This document shows, in pieces, positions 37,241-47,779 of a stretch of DNA of 64,000 bases. The notes under the pieces were generated by a model. It saw nothing but the letters and a program-made list of their open reading frames with translations. It did not search any database and was not told where the DNA came from. A program made the translations under genes and the position numbers. How positions within the stretch are numbered: position 1 is the stretch's first letter; every line of letters begins with the position of its first letter. The DNA lies in the NCBI GenBank assembly GCA_025531455.1, contig JAMYHL010000079.1:62001-126000 (forward strand). Reading direction: 5' to 3'. Source of the stretch: Apiotrichum sp. Y4204 (lineage: Eukaryota; Basidiomycota; Tremellomycetes; Trichosporonales; Trichosporonaceae).

Positions 37241-37587
37241 AGGGTGATATCGTTACTGGCGACCTTCTAGAACGCGGGCCGCACTCTGTGCCCTACAGAA
37301 GGAATCCAGACACAGTACAATGGGTGGGACGCGGATGCGGAAGACAAACAAGGTTCGACTCTCGACACACTAGAAACATGAAACGCGACAACAGCCATAC
37401 TACTGGATGTACACGCGTCCAGGTGCCTCATTATCTTGACGACGACGGTGAAACGGCCTGCGCAATGTTACAGGTCCTGCTCATATATCAATGCCACAGC
37501 TGGCAAGTTGGATGTCGGTCCCCACTCAAGTGTCTACATCAACGCCATCGTCAAGTCTACACGCCAAATCCAACCTCGTCTTTAACC

Positions 37588-38045
37588 ATGCTCTTCACCA
37601 AGGCACTCATCGCTCTCACTGGAATCTCCAGCATTCTGGCAGCACCTATCTCGTCCGACTCTGGCATTTCGATCCTCACCAAAAGGGATTTCTACCTGAA
37701 CAGTTCGGAAGGGCAATGTGTCCAGGTGGGCCCCGACCCGTGGGCGATATACATGTGGGTACGGAAATCGCGGACATTCTCTGACCGATACAGCACCGAT
37801 AAATGTGCAGAGTCCCTTGAGCAGAACTTCTTCCAGGACGGGGGGCGCATTCGGCCCAACAAGTTCGCCGACCGCTGTCTCACCCTCGTCGGAGAATCGT
37901 GGAAGAAGGGCGGCAGACGGCTGCAGATGGTAGGCCTCGAACCCTGCATTGACCGGCACGGCGACGAATACATCCCCACCCAAGATTGCATGGCTTCGGC
38001 AGCTTTCCGTGAGGTGGACGGCAAGCTTGCGTACTGGTTCCGATG
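37588..38045 (+). CDS. Small secreted Cys-containing protein, possibly ricin-B-lectin-like; 3' end lost in a gap
   Basis: ATG at 37588 begins a clear signal peptide (MLFTKALIALTGISSILAAP, cleavage probably after LAA), then a possible Kex2-type site LTKR. The mature part has evenly spaced Cys and Trp and segments such as GRIRPNKFADRCLTLVGESW and LQMVGLEPC. These resemble, weakly, the repeated C-L-x(n)-QxW-x-C units of beta-trefoil (ricin-B-type) lectins. The similarity is an impression, not an alignment, and no activity is claimed. The frame is open to the run of N at 38046; beyond it the frame cannot be trusted. Two later frames end at 38196 and about 38203. The promoter segment at 37369-37428 matches 38705-38750. 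Confidence 0.55.
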
Positions 38046-38100
38046 NNNNNNNNGCACCTTGGGGTTTGGTGCCGCCGCCCCCCCCCCCCCCCCCCCCCCC
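38046..38100. other. Assembly gap (8 N) and 23-nt poly-C run
   Basis: N at 38046-38053; bases 38078-38100 are all C, followed by GGGCCC. A G/C homopolymer beside a filled gap suggests low-quality sequence. The coding frame across it is unknown. Confidence 0.95.
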
Positions 38101-38480
38101 GGGCCCTCCCGGTGGCCCACTCTTCCTCTCAATCGAGACGCTACCATCCGCCCCAGAGCGACACCGACTCGGAGGGTGTCATGTTGTGAATTGTAAATCA
38201 TAGTTACTCCTGCTCATTGATGCATATCGATGTTGTGAACTTTGCGTAACTTGTTGGGATGAGGAGGGCAGGATATGATGAACAAGTGTTGTTTTGCCTT
38301 TTCCGCTCGCTTGGACACACGCGATTCAACTGTGTCTGACTCAACCGGAAGCACAGTGAGCAAGCAGGCGTTCAGAATATCAGAATACCGAAATGGAACA
38401 ACCCGGCAGGTTGAGCAGTCGGCAGCTCGGGCATTGTCCCTCTTACCACAAGTAGAGGCGATGTTTCCCACTCCGCCCGT

Positions 38481-38609
38481 TTGTCGAAAGACACGCGCTT
38501 TCTTGTCGCCGACGGTTCCTCCCCAACGATTATCTCCATCCTTCTCGCGCTCACCGTCCTCCACACGCCATTTACTTCGCGGTCCCCAGCTGAGCAGGCC
38601 CTCCCCATC
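38481..38609 (+). pseudogene. Broken copy of DPM3 exon 1
   Basis: This stretch aligns with DPM3 exon 1 (39893-40018) from the first codon to the splice junction. Shared segments include SK-x-TRFL, IILxILLAL-like helix residues, TPF-x-SRS and EQ/DQ-x-LP. The start codon is TTG where DPM3 has ATG, there are 3 extra bases in the first helix, and the donor is GTGTCT. No exon 2 follows. I read it as the remnant of a duplicated DPM3 gene. Confidence 0.7.
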
Positions 38610-38941
38610 GTGTCTGCATCCCCCTCGCGTTTCATTCTGAAGAAAGCCGAAGGAGATGGCCAGAACGCGTAACGCGAACTAGTACCAAGGTTGAGGAACT
38701 ACAGACTAGACACATGAAACGCGACCCCGCCATCCCACGTCCAGGTGCCTGTCGTGGCGCGGGGACAGTCGTGAAACCAAGCATCACGTCGCAAGTAGTG
38801 GTCCCAATGGGTACAGAATTACACACCTTGTCGATCAATACATTTCCGTAGCGGTGTGATGGGGACGATCGGGGCCTGGAGTATGGAAGAAATCGAAATG
38901 GCTGGCGACGAATGAGCCCTCCCAGCACTCAAGAGTCCACC

Positions 38942-39370
38942 ATGCTTCTCGCAATCCTCGTTGTCATCTCAGGAGCTTCCGGTATCCTAGCCGCCCCTTC
39001 TCTCCGCCGAGTAGAATCTCTGCCAACAGCAATGCAAACAGCACGAAAGACTTTCCGTATATGTCCGCGTATGGTTACTGCGCAGACGTCGACACGAGAG
39101 ATCCGTCAAGGATTCAGACGTTTGTGATGGTACAGTGGTAGGACTGCCGACTTATATGAGCAATTGGAAGTGCGCCAATGGACAAGCCAACCCAGCGCTT
39201 TCTCTCAAACTCAACTTGCACTCGCAGCATATAGTACCCAGATCTGTGCATCGCGCCTGTAGGAGAGCATTTCGAGAACGAGCAGTGGAAAGGAGAGTGG
39301 CAAATCGTCAAAAAGCTACCCCCCGCCGCCCAAAGCCGCCACCTAGACAGCATATTGCGAGCCGCTTACA
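38942..39370 (+). pseudogene. Degraded second copy of the secreted-protein gene
   Basis: An ATG at 38942 opens a similar signal peptide (MLLAILVVISGASGILAAP). Its upstream region at 38705-38750 matches that of the gene at 37588: 20 of 21 bases, then 13 of 13. After the signal peptide the frame breaks. A different frame carries YCADVDTRDPSRIQ and VMVQW followed by TAG, then DC, and TGA soon after. Another frame carries NWKCANGQANPAL. This looks like a Cys/Trp-containing secreted protein disrupted by stops and indels, though an intact gene with unrecognised introns cannot be fully excluded. Confidence 0.5.
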
Positions 39371-39892
39371 GAGGCAATGGTAATGACATTATTATTTCCG
39401 TACCCGGCTGACTCCCTGCTCCGTTGCCATCACTACACAAGCCTGTTGTTTCTGTTGAGCTGCTGTCTAGAATGATAGAAGTCGGAATAGCCAGTCGCGG
39501 GTGAAGAATGTTGCTGGAAAAGCTCACTGCAATTTGATAATACTACAACAACGTTATACCGCTACCTGCGCCTGTGCGCTTTGCATAAAACTAGAGGGAG
39601 GGAGGAGCAGTTCAACGGACCAAACAGGACAGCAGGACATCAGCGACGCGATCTGCTTGTCGTTTGTCAACAGATTCGGAGGGCCTGGGGGGCTCTATCT
39701 CATTCACAAGTGGAGGTTTGTCAAATCGATCAAATCAGGCAACTGGCTCGCGTGGTCTGCCGCGTCACAGCGATCACAGCACCACACCGCCTAGAGTCCA
39801 AGAAGTGCATGCTCGCGACCGTCGTCGTCGCCAAAGCACTCAAAGTCACTATTTACGACGTTCACGACACCAACTCATCCCACGCCGCCAGA
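39371..39892. other. Spacer between the degraded secreted-protein copy and DPM3
   Basis: 522 bases with no supported gene. The first part, to about 39700, shows no clear match to the corresponding spacer of the first unit (38200-38460). The last 30 bases do resemble 38450-38480. Confidence 0.4.
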
Positions 39893-40281
39893 ATGTCAAA
39901 AGGCACGCGCTTCCTCACCATCGCGGTCCCGGCCGCGATCATCTACATCCTCCTCGCGCTCGGCGTCTTCCCCACGCCGTTCCTCTCCCGGTCTGTCGCT
40001 GACCAGATTCTCCCCGTCGTGCGTGCTATCTGTGATCCGTGACATTCATTCCCATGCTGACTCTTACTTTCCTGACATACCGCCTCTATCAACCTGCGAA
40101 ATCCACTGCCCCGCTACAGATCCCGTGGTGGCTTCTCGTCTCGTTCGGATCTTACTCGCTCATGTCGCTCGGCCTCGGACTCGTTCGCTTCCATGACACG
40201 CCCGAGGCGTACGAGAGCTTGCTGAGCGAGATTGCGCAGGCGAAGAATGAGCTGCGCGACCAGGGTGTCGAGGTCGACTAG
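39893..40281 (+). CDS. DPM3: Dolichol-phosphate mannosyltransferase subunit 3
   Basis: Exons 39893-40018 and 40120-40281 give 95 aa (human DPM3 92 aa). DPM3 is a small ER membrane subunit that tethers the catalytic DPM1, which makes dolichol-phosphate-mannose for N-glycans, GPI anchors and O-mannosylation. Two transmembrane helices lie at about residues 7-27 and 44-64. The splice joins ILPV to IPWWLLVSFGSYSLMSLG, matching the family's LLVSFGCYSL segment. The C-terminal helix PEAYESLLSEIAQAKNELRDQ matches the DPM1-binding coil. An intact ATG distinguishes it from the copy at 38481. Confidence 0.9.
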
Positions 40282-40464
40282 GCGTGGAGAGGCGTTCCTG
40301 CGGGGTGTGGAGTGGTTTGGCCTAATGCTTGTTGAGCCTGTCGGGTTTGGACGTGGGAGAAAAGCAGCGGATGGCCGTGGCTCGAGCAGCCAGCGCCTCC
40401 TAATTCCGGCCATGCTCCACCTGGCCACTCTCGCAGCCCCGGATCACAGTGTAATGTAGCATGA

Positions 40465-40496
40465 TAGAGAATGAACATGGTAGAGAATGAACATGG
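40465..40496. repeat. 16-bp direct repeat, 2 copies
   Basis: TAGAGAATGAACATGG occurs twice without a gap between the 3' ends of DPM3 and VPS24. Confidence 0.9.
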
Positions 40497-40566
40497 TGGT
40501 ACATAGGCCCGAACATGGTACAGATATAATAACGTCAAACACCCGCCATCGGTGGGTCTCTCCCCC

Positions 40567-41408
40567 TCATCCGTTGAGGAGCTCGTGCATCTCGCGCTGC
40601 ATGCGCTGCATCTCGGCCTCGGATTCCTCCTCTGTCTCGTCGGTCTGCAGTCAGCAATGAACAGGAAATAACCGAATGTTAAAAGACATACCGGAAGATC
40701 GGCGCCCACAGGACCAACCTGGCCGAGCTTGCCGTCGGTGAGCTCGTACAACACCTTGTCGACCTCTGCGTCCGCTTCGTCCTCGAGATCCTCCGTATCG
40801 AGCGAGTCGAGCGTGTCTTCCATCATCTCCTCCATGATGCCCGACTGTTGTCAGCTCGTTAAAGTGGTGCGGAGCTGACGCACCTTCATCATCTCCATGC
40901 TCATCTGGCGCATAGTTGCGCTCAGCTGCGGCAGTTTAACGAGTTCGTTTGTCGTCTTCATAATCTCCGTGCTCTTCTGGAACGCGCCCGTGACTTTGAC
41001 CATCGCTGAAAGTTAGTACTCAGTAGCGAGGACCTCGCAGGTATTCCCAAATACATACACAGCTGGTGTTGGAGCTGCATCTGCACACTCCCCAAGCGCG
41101 CCTTGGACGACATGAGACGGTCACGCTGCTTTTTGGCGCGCACGATCTCGCGTGCAATGATGCGTGCAGACTTGACATCGTTCTTCTTCGCGAGCGTCTT
41201 GAGCTCCCCTCGGGTTTTCTGAATCGCGCGGTCGAGCTGCGGGTTAGGTTCCGGTCGGCTCCATCACAAGACCTGATCCGCGGCAGCAAATACCCACATT
41301 CATCACCTCGCGATCAAGCTTGCGGTTCTCGGCCCGCAGCTTGACCTGCCATTCGCGCACCTTCTCCTCCGGCGTCGGGCCGTAGATCCAGCGGTTGACG
41401 CTCTTCAT
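40567..41408 (-). CDS. VPS24: ESCRT-III subunit Vps24 (CHMP3)
   Basis: Minus-strand exons 41298-41408, 41059-41236, 40884-41005, 40692-40844 and 40567-40644 give 213 aa. Vps24 caps ESCRT-III filaments during multivesicular-body formation. The order is as in the family: IYGPTPEEKVREWQVKLR, the basic helix 1 with KKNDVKSARIIAREIVRAKK, GAFQKSTEIMKTTNELVKLP, MRQMSMEMMKSGIMEEMMED, an acidic helix, and a C-terminal MIM-like helix (EAEMQRMQREMHELL) that would bind the Vps4 MIT domain. For exon 2 two donors overlap (GTGTATGT). The inner GTATGT is required to keep frame. The QKSTE and MMKSGI pattern points to Vps24 rather than Vps2. Confidence 0.9.
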
Positions 41409-41900
41409 CGCGGGGCGGGGATCGAGAGGGACGCGGAGATGGGAGCGGTCAGTGGTGAGGACTCGGTGTCCGAGGATCCAGTTGGCGGAAGGGTTCTAGA
41501 GAGTGATGCGGGTAGTGTTATTTTGGCTGTTGATGCACAGGTCATGGACGAGGATGGCGAGATATCAACATTCGGTATCGGAGACGACGCTGGCGCATGC
41601 AGTCATTCAATGTGTCTGTTTGCTGGGTGGCGCAGGCATCGTTCAGTGGGAGAGCGGACATTGGAGCCATGTCCGCTCTTTCAGTGGATCAGTAACCAGT
41701 GACGCAGGGAGGTGTGCGCATAAATACAGCCTACAAGCTGTGTGCGGCCAAGAACGCGAGGCGCGCGACCAGCCAGATGAGTGTATGCAACAACAGAAAA
41801 ACAGACCGATCGCGAGTCCCCGCCTGCGCCTCACTTGTCCTTCTCTCCACTTTCTCTTCTCATCTCTCAACCTCCCTGGCATATTCGTGACAGCCACACA
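41409..41900. promoter_or_regulatory. Divergent promoter VPS24 / NBS1
   Basis: 492 bp separate the two start codons. The NBS1 side ends in a CT-rich leader. No gene inside. Confidence 0.55.
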
Positions 41901-44900
41901 ATGTGGCTTCTCACCGCCATTGGCCCCGTCCACGGGCAAAGGGGTGCGTATCTCACGCGATCTCAGCTGCCAGTTCCTTCCCTAACTGTCCAGAATTCAC
42001 ATTTGTGCTCGAGAAGAACAAGACGTACACGATCGGCCGCGATAAGGGGGGCGACATATGCTTCCAGTCCAAAGCTGTATTTGCCAAAGCCGGCTCTATC
42101 CAGGTCGGCGACTGGAGTCCAGCAGACGTGAGCTGTAAAGAGACACCGCAACTGACACCGCAGCGCAAAACCCCGCCGCCACTCGTGTGGAAGACCGGGA
42201 CGAAGAAGAACGGCAGCCTTCTCCCAACCAAGATCATTTCCCTCGCTGGCGAGCAATGGTCGACTGATAGGGAAGATTATGCGGACGAAGCGGTGAGCGA
42301 GGCTGCTGAGCTTGTGCTCGAGGACAAGAAGGGTGTCGAGCTTGCAAAGGATTCATGGTTTTGGTGCGTTGTTGTCAGATCCACCGGAGTCACAACTAAC
42401 ACACAGTGTGAGCTGGCAGCCCCTGCACATCTCATACGACAAGATGAAAGACGAGGACGAAGATTTCACCGCGGGACTGCGGAACTGCTGTGGGTAATGC
42501 ATAACATCACCAGCTGACCACAGGTGTATCTTGGACTGGCTCGCTGCAAGCGTCGGACCTCGCGCAGATTGTCGTTTCGGGCGCATACAAGAGGTCAACG
42601 GACTGCATGCTTGCCGTATGCTACGGCCTTCCCATCGTTTCTGAGCAATGGGTGTACGCTCTCGCCAACCGTCTGCGCGTGTGCTGGAAGAAGGTCGCCG
42701 ACTCCGAGGACAGTTTCTCGCTCCCCGACCCACTCGACCCGAGCTTTCGCCCTCCCATAGATCCATCACTGAAACCCCCAAATTCCAGCCCCGAATTCTG
42801 GATAACAAGGCCCAACAACCCTACTCTCTTTGAAGGGTGGTGTGTGCTCGCTCTAAAAGCCAAGAAGGTAAGTTTATGTTGCCGATCATCCTGACGGCGC
42901 AGGTCCTCTCCGACAAACGGTATTACATGGCAATGGGAGCGCAGTGGGAAGAAGTAAATGTGTACAACCCATTACTTGTCTCCGCGGACGACTTTCTCAA
43001 TCGCATCGCACCCGTTATAGACGCCTGTCGGAACAGCGGCAAGCAACTGACCGTGATGTACGTCCCGAGCGTAAAAGCAGATCTCGAGGAAAAGGGCGTG
43101 AACTTTGATTCTGTTATTGTCCAGGCGTGCAGCTCGTAAGTTTCCCCCTTGATGCCATAACTGACAACAGGCAAGGCATCTTCCTCGCTTCGGGTCGTAT
43201 TCTCTGGGGTTCAGTGCTCTGCGGTGGGGTTGAGCGTTTCTTCGAACTGCAAATCGCGAAAGGTGCGTCCTTGCGTCCACAGATGTAGAAGCGCGCTGAC
43301 CTCGTAGAGCTGAACGGGGCTTCGAAGGAGATATCAGCAGCGTCGATAGCCCCATCATCCACAGCTCCCATAGCAGCACCACTCGTTCCCGCGTCGTCCA
43401 CCGTCCTCACCACGACTGAGGGGCCAGTGGTTGCGAACATCTTGGCTGAACCGATGGCTCCTGAACCAACCACAGGAAGGCGATTGACTAGGCGAGGCGC
43501 TAGCGCTACTAACTCTCGAGCCGCATCTCGCGCACCATCCGTCCCTCCTCAGGTTGCCCAGCCGACGAGCTCCCCGTCTGATGCTGTCCCTCAATCTGAC
43601 GTGCCACCGCAGCCTGATGCTGTCCCTTCGTCCTTCCTCGACGACACCGCGACCAAGGCGGCAGGAGAGCCTGCTAAAAAGGCGAAGAAGGCAGGTTGGG
43701 ATGATTTTTGGTAACTAACCGGCAGCCACTGAAACGCCGGGCTGGACGCGAGGTAAAGACTGATACGTTTGATGATCTCGACATGGACGAACCCAGCCAA
43801 CCTTCCCTTCTCTTCCAACCGTCGCATGTTCCGGAAACACAGGTTTCCTCAGGAAGTCAACCTTCCGCGTCGCTCGCATCTCGCGTTCCAGACTCTGTCA
43901 TGGACATGGACATCGCAGTGAGTGGTGCACGCCTTCCGTAAAACTGACTGTGTAGCCTGTCCAGCCGTCGTTGCCCTCGACCCGCACCGGTGGCAGGCTC
44001 AAGCGGCGCGCCGGCGTCGGCGCTACTCAATCTGCATTTCTCAGTGACATCGACACTTCGGTTGCGTACGCCGAGCGGGCAGCAAAGGAGGAGAAGAAGG
44101 CAAAAACGCGAGCACTGTACGAGGAGCTCAACCGGGAGACGCTGAGCATGCAGCCGGCGTTCAAGCGGGCGCGCCGGGAGGGTTCTGAAAGCGTTCAGCC
44201 GGAGTCTGACCGTGCGGCGCTGATGCAGATTGACGAGGAGAATGACTACGTGTCACGGGCCCTGCGATCTGTGAGAGCCGTAAAGCGTGAGAAGCCATCA
44301 CCGACCAAGGGCGCAACAAGCAAATCCAATGGGTCGTCCCGCCAAACTTCTCCAGTCAAGCGGCCTGACCCGGAACCGATTGAGGAAGAGGAGGAGCCTG
44401 AGCCTGAACTGCAGACACGCAAACCGACCAAGAAGGCGGAGGAGGCGCCGAAGCGCACCTCGCAGGTCGACAAGGATGAGAACTTCCTCCAGGCAATCTC
44501 CAAGACTTCACGCAGCAAAAAGGACATTGACGAACTGGACAAAGAGTTCAACCAACTTCGTATCCCCAAGCCCAACACCAAGACAAAGGCGACTGTGGCA
44601 TGGGAGGCCCCTTCATATGACTACTCGGTGCTCAAGGACTTTGACGACGACATGCGTGGTAACTTTATCGAGGTCGTGTATGCGGATCTGTTCCGCAAGG
44701 ATGCACCCAAGGTGGCATCAGCGGCTACGAATGACGGTCGCCCTAACTTCAAGAAATTCAAGAAGGTGGGTTGCATTGCATCTGAGACCTGACATTGCAG
44801 AAGAACATCATCCGCCACAAACCAGTGGCACTCGTGCTTTCGGCACAGCAGGCACAGGCGGAAATGGGAGAACGTGAGTAATTTTAATGGCCATTCTAAC

Positions 44901-45601
44901 TCTCAGCGTATTGGCATGCGGAGACACTGCAGACGCAGGCGAGGAAGACGCAAGGCCGGTCGGCGTACCAATCGCAGCTGGGTGGTGGGGAGTTTTCCGC
45001 CGACGAGGGCGAAGTGGACATTGTACCGCGCGTCCAGCGGTCTACTAGGACCCAGAAGGCTATGGCCACACAAATCGAGGACGATGAAGAGGACTTCACT
45101 CCTCTGCTCCCTGCGTCCACGGCTCGCCGCCGTGGTGCCACACCACTTACCCAACAAAGTGATTTGGGTACACGCACGCGCCGCTCACGGGCCGGCAGTG
45201 CGATGTCGGACACCTCGAGTGTCGCTGCTAGTGCGATAGCCGCCCCCGCCCGTCCGACTGTGACGGCTACTGGCCGCGCGCGACGCGGGACACAGGCACG
45301 GCCGCTGATCCTCGACGACTCGGACGAAGACAACGGCGACGGAGGAACGCTCTTCTCTGGCACCGCAGCGGCTACGAGTCGGAGCTCGCGTCTGCGCGGG
45401 GCGGCGGCGGCGGGACCTAGCGCCAAAACTAGTACACTCGAGGGAGGCGAGACGCTCAGTCGGGCTACCCGTAGCACGCAGGCGGCCGCGACGTTACGCC
45501 GCAAGATCATTAGTGACGGGGACGACATTGTGAGTGACGCCATGGGAGTAAGCTGACGACAGGGAATGCAGGGTGCGCAGAAGAAGCGCCGTGTGCGCTA
45601 G
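41901..45601 (+). CDS. NBS1: Nibrin-like MRN/MRX complex subunit (NBS1), 12 exons
   Basis: Exons 41901-41943, 41994-42363, 42407-42489, 42524-42867, 42903-43135, 43171-43262, 43308-43690, 43726-43917, 43956-44765, 44801-44873, 44907-45529 and 45563-45601 give about 1094 aa. NBS1 recruits Mre11-Rad50 and Tel1/ATM to DNA double-strand breaks. An FHA domain lies at about 1-115 (KTYTIGRDKGGDIC ... KKNGSLLPTKIIS). BRCT-like repeats lie at about 140-225 (with DCMLAVCYGLPIVSEQWVYA) and 270-385. A long Ser/Pro/Lys-rich disordered region follows. The Mre11-binding motif NFKKFKK ends exon 9 at about residue 850. Eleven introns are mostly 33-50 nt. One (43691-43725) is GC-AG in this model. No C-terminal ATM-binding motif is obvious; EEDFTPLLP is a candidate. 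Confidence 0.82.
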
Positions 45602-45737
45602 GCGTGAGTGCAAGTGTTTATAATACGTGATGTGAGTGGTAGGGAGAACGTGTGCTATCAAGGCAGCAGCTTCAGAAGAATGCATTTGTATACTTTGCTC
45701 ATATCTTCTCGCGCGTCGTTGAGACGTCCATTGACAT

Positions 45738-47779
45738 CTACGCGTCCGCATCCTTGCCAACGGTGCCGGCGTTGAGCCAGTCGCTGAGGAAGGCGCTGGC
45801 GTGCGCGGGCTGGTCCATGGGCACCATGTGGCCAGCGCCGAAGACCTTGAGGAACTGCTGTTAGCGGTGGCGGGAGGGGTATGTGCTTCGTTGTGTTGCT
45901 GCGTAAATTGGGGTCTACAGTCAAACTCACAGTGAGGTTACGCGCGGTCTTGTACTCGCCGGCGCGCTTGCCCTTGACGGTCCACGGCTGGAGCTTGGCC
46001 TTGTTGTACGCCGCCTGGCCGGTCCACTCGAGGGCCTCCATCCAGTTCTCGTTGCCGATGTAGTTGCAGACTGGTGTCAGCGGGGATGTCTGGACAGTGG
46101 CACGGCAAACAATCCAAACAGGGACACTGCTTCGCCAGATTTCCTTGTCAAATGTCAAACCAGGACTCACTCCAGTCAAGAGTGCCGACATAGTTGAGGA
46201 CACGGACGCCACGCTCGAGCAGGCCGCCGACGTAGAGCCACGTCTTGCCCTGCGGGTCAAGGGCGTTGTTGAACGCAAACCCGACCTGGGAGTTGCAGCT
46301 CTCCCAGTTCTTCTTGTGCTTGTCGATGCCGAGGCGCTCGCGCGTGTCGTCCAGGTTGAGGTATACCTTGATCTTGTCGCTTCCGTCAGCATGGAATGTC
46401 ATTGCGTTTTCTCACGTCTCGGGGTAGCACAGCGAGTCCTGGAGTTCCTGCAGCGTGCACTTCTTGGACACGTCGTAGGGGTTCAGTCCGGCGTAGAAGA
46501 AGCGCGCCTGGAGGACGCTCGTGCAGTAGTCGAGGGCGATGCGGCACTGCGTGGGGTCCTGCGAGTCGAGGCAGTCGCGCTCCATCATCTTGTGGCAGCG
46601 CGGCAGGCCCTCGGCCATCTCGACGCACCCTCCAATCGAGGTGATGGTACGGTTGAGGTCGACGTGCTTGGTGCACTCGAACTGGTAGTACGACTCTTGT
46701 GTCGAGTCTGGTGTCAGAGGAGAAGAACTGGGAGGGAACTGGGAGGGTCTTACAGAAATCAGTGATGCCGTTCTGGACGTCAGCTCAAGCTCTTTTCACA
46801 GCCTTCAGCAAACTCACGCCAATCATCACGCTCTGCAGGTTGATCGGCTCCTTGCCGGCCGCGACAAGCGCCGCGTTGTTGTCGTATACGGCAGATGCAA
46901 AGACGGGGAGGTAGCGGCCCTGTGGTCAGAAAACCGCGAGCATGTCAGACTCACGCCATAAGACTCGCCGGCCATGTGGAACGCGCGTCCGCGGTACTCC
47001 TTGAACGTGTCGAAGAACTGACGTTAGCATAAGTTCCAATTCCGCCACTCACGATGGACACAAAGGCCGCGACGTCCTGGCCGGCCTCTTCGGCAGACGA
47101 GACCATCTGGCCGTGGCGCGCGTGCGAGAAACCGACGTTGACGGGCTCGTCGAGGAAGAAGATGTTGGCATTCTTGTTCCAGCTGTGCTTGTTGGGAATA
47201 GTATCGTTCGAGTTCTTCGGGTCGTCCTTGACCGTGCAGGGGCCGAGCTCCATCAGAAGTCCGATCGCCGACGAGCAGCCCGGTCCACCTGCCGTCAGCA
47301 TCACATCGCACATTATTGCGGGGATTACACGCGACACTCACCGTTGATCCACATGATGACCGGGTCGTTGGCCGGGTCGTTGCGCGACTCGAAGAACGAA
47401 AACCACAGCTCCTTGCCGTGTCCGACGTCGAGGTATCTTGCATCAGCGCCGAACCACCTCAGAACTAAAACTCACCCAGAATAAGACTTGACCTTGGGGT
47501 CACACCACCCATCCGTGCTCTTGATGCGGACCTTGTGGTTCTTCCGTCAGCGCCATCTCGCTCCAGGCTTACGGGGTGTGTCGCCGACGTGAGAGTGACC
47601 ATGCCCTCAACGTCTGCGAGGCGCATGTCCGCCGCGGCCGAGAGGATGTTTTCTGCCGGCTCCTCGGCGCCGTTAGATGGGTGGAGGAGGTTCTCGGCGA
47701 ACACGAACGCCTCCTGCGGCGACGGAATGTGTACCGCCGCAGCGAGCGAGAGTAGGGGGAGTAGGGCGATCGCACGCAT
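45738..47779 (-). CDS. PRC1: Carboxypeptidase Y-type vacuolar serine carboxypeptidase, 11 exons
   Basis: Minus-strand exons 47573-47779, 47476-47540, 47342-47436, 47053-47288, 46955-47017, 46818-46919, 46754-46772, 46416-46707, 46171-46379, 45931-46070 and 45738-45854 give 514 aa. The enzyme removes C-terminal residues from peptides in the vacuole. A signal peptide ([15 protein letters not shown]) and propeptide precede the mature part. The catalytic triad is visible: Ser220 in GESYGGRYLP, Asp428 in GTLDWICNYIGN and His485 in [19 protein letters not shown] and [10 protein letters not shown] complete the S10 pattern, and several Cys pairs are present. Exon 7 is a 19-nt micro-exon (NGITDF). Exon 2 has two in-phase acceptors 9 nt apart. 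Its 3' end is only 136 bp from that of NBS1. Confidence 0.94.
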
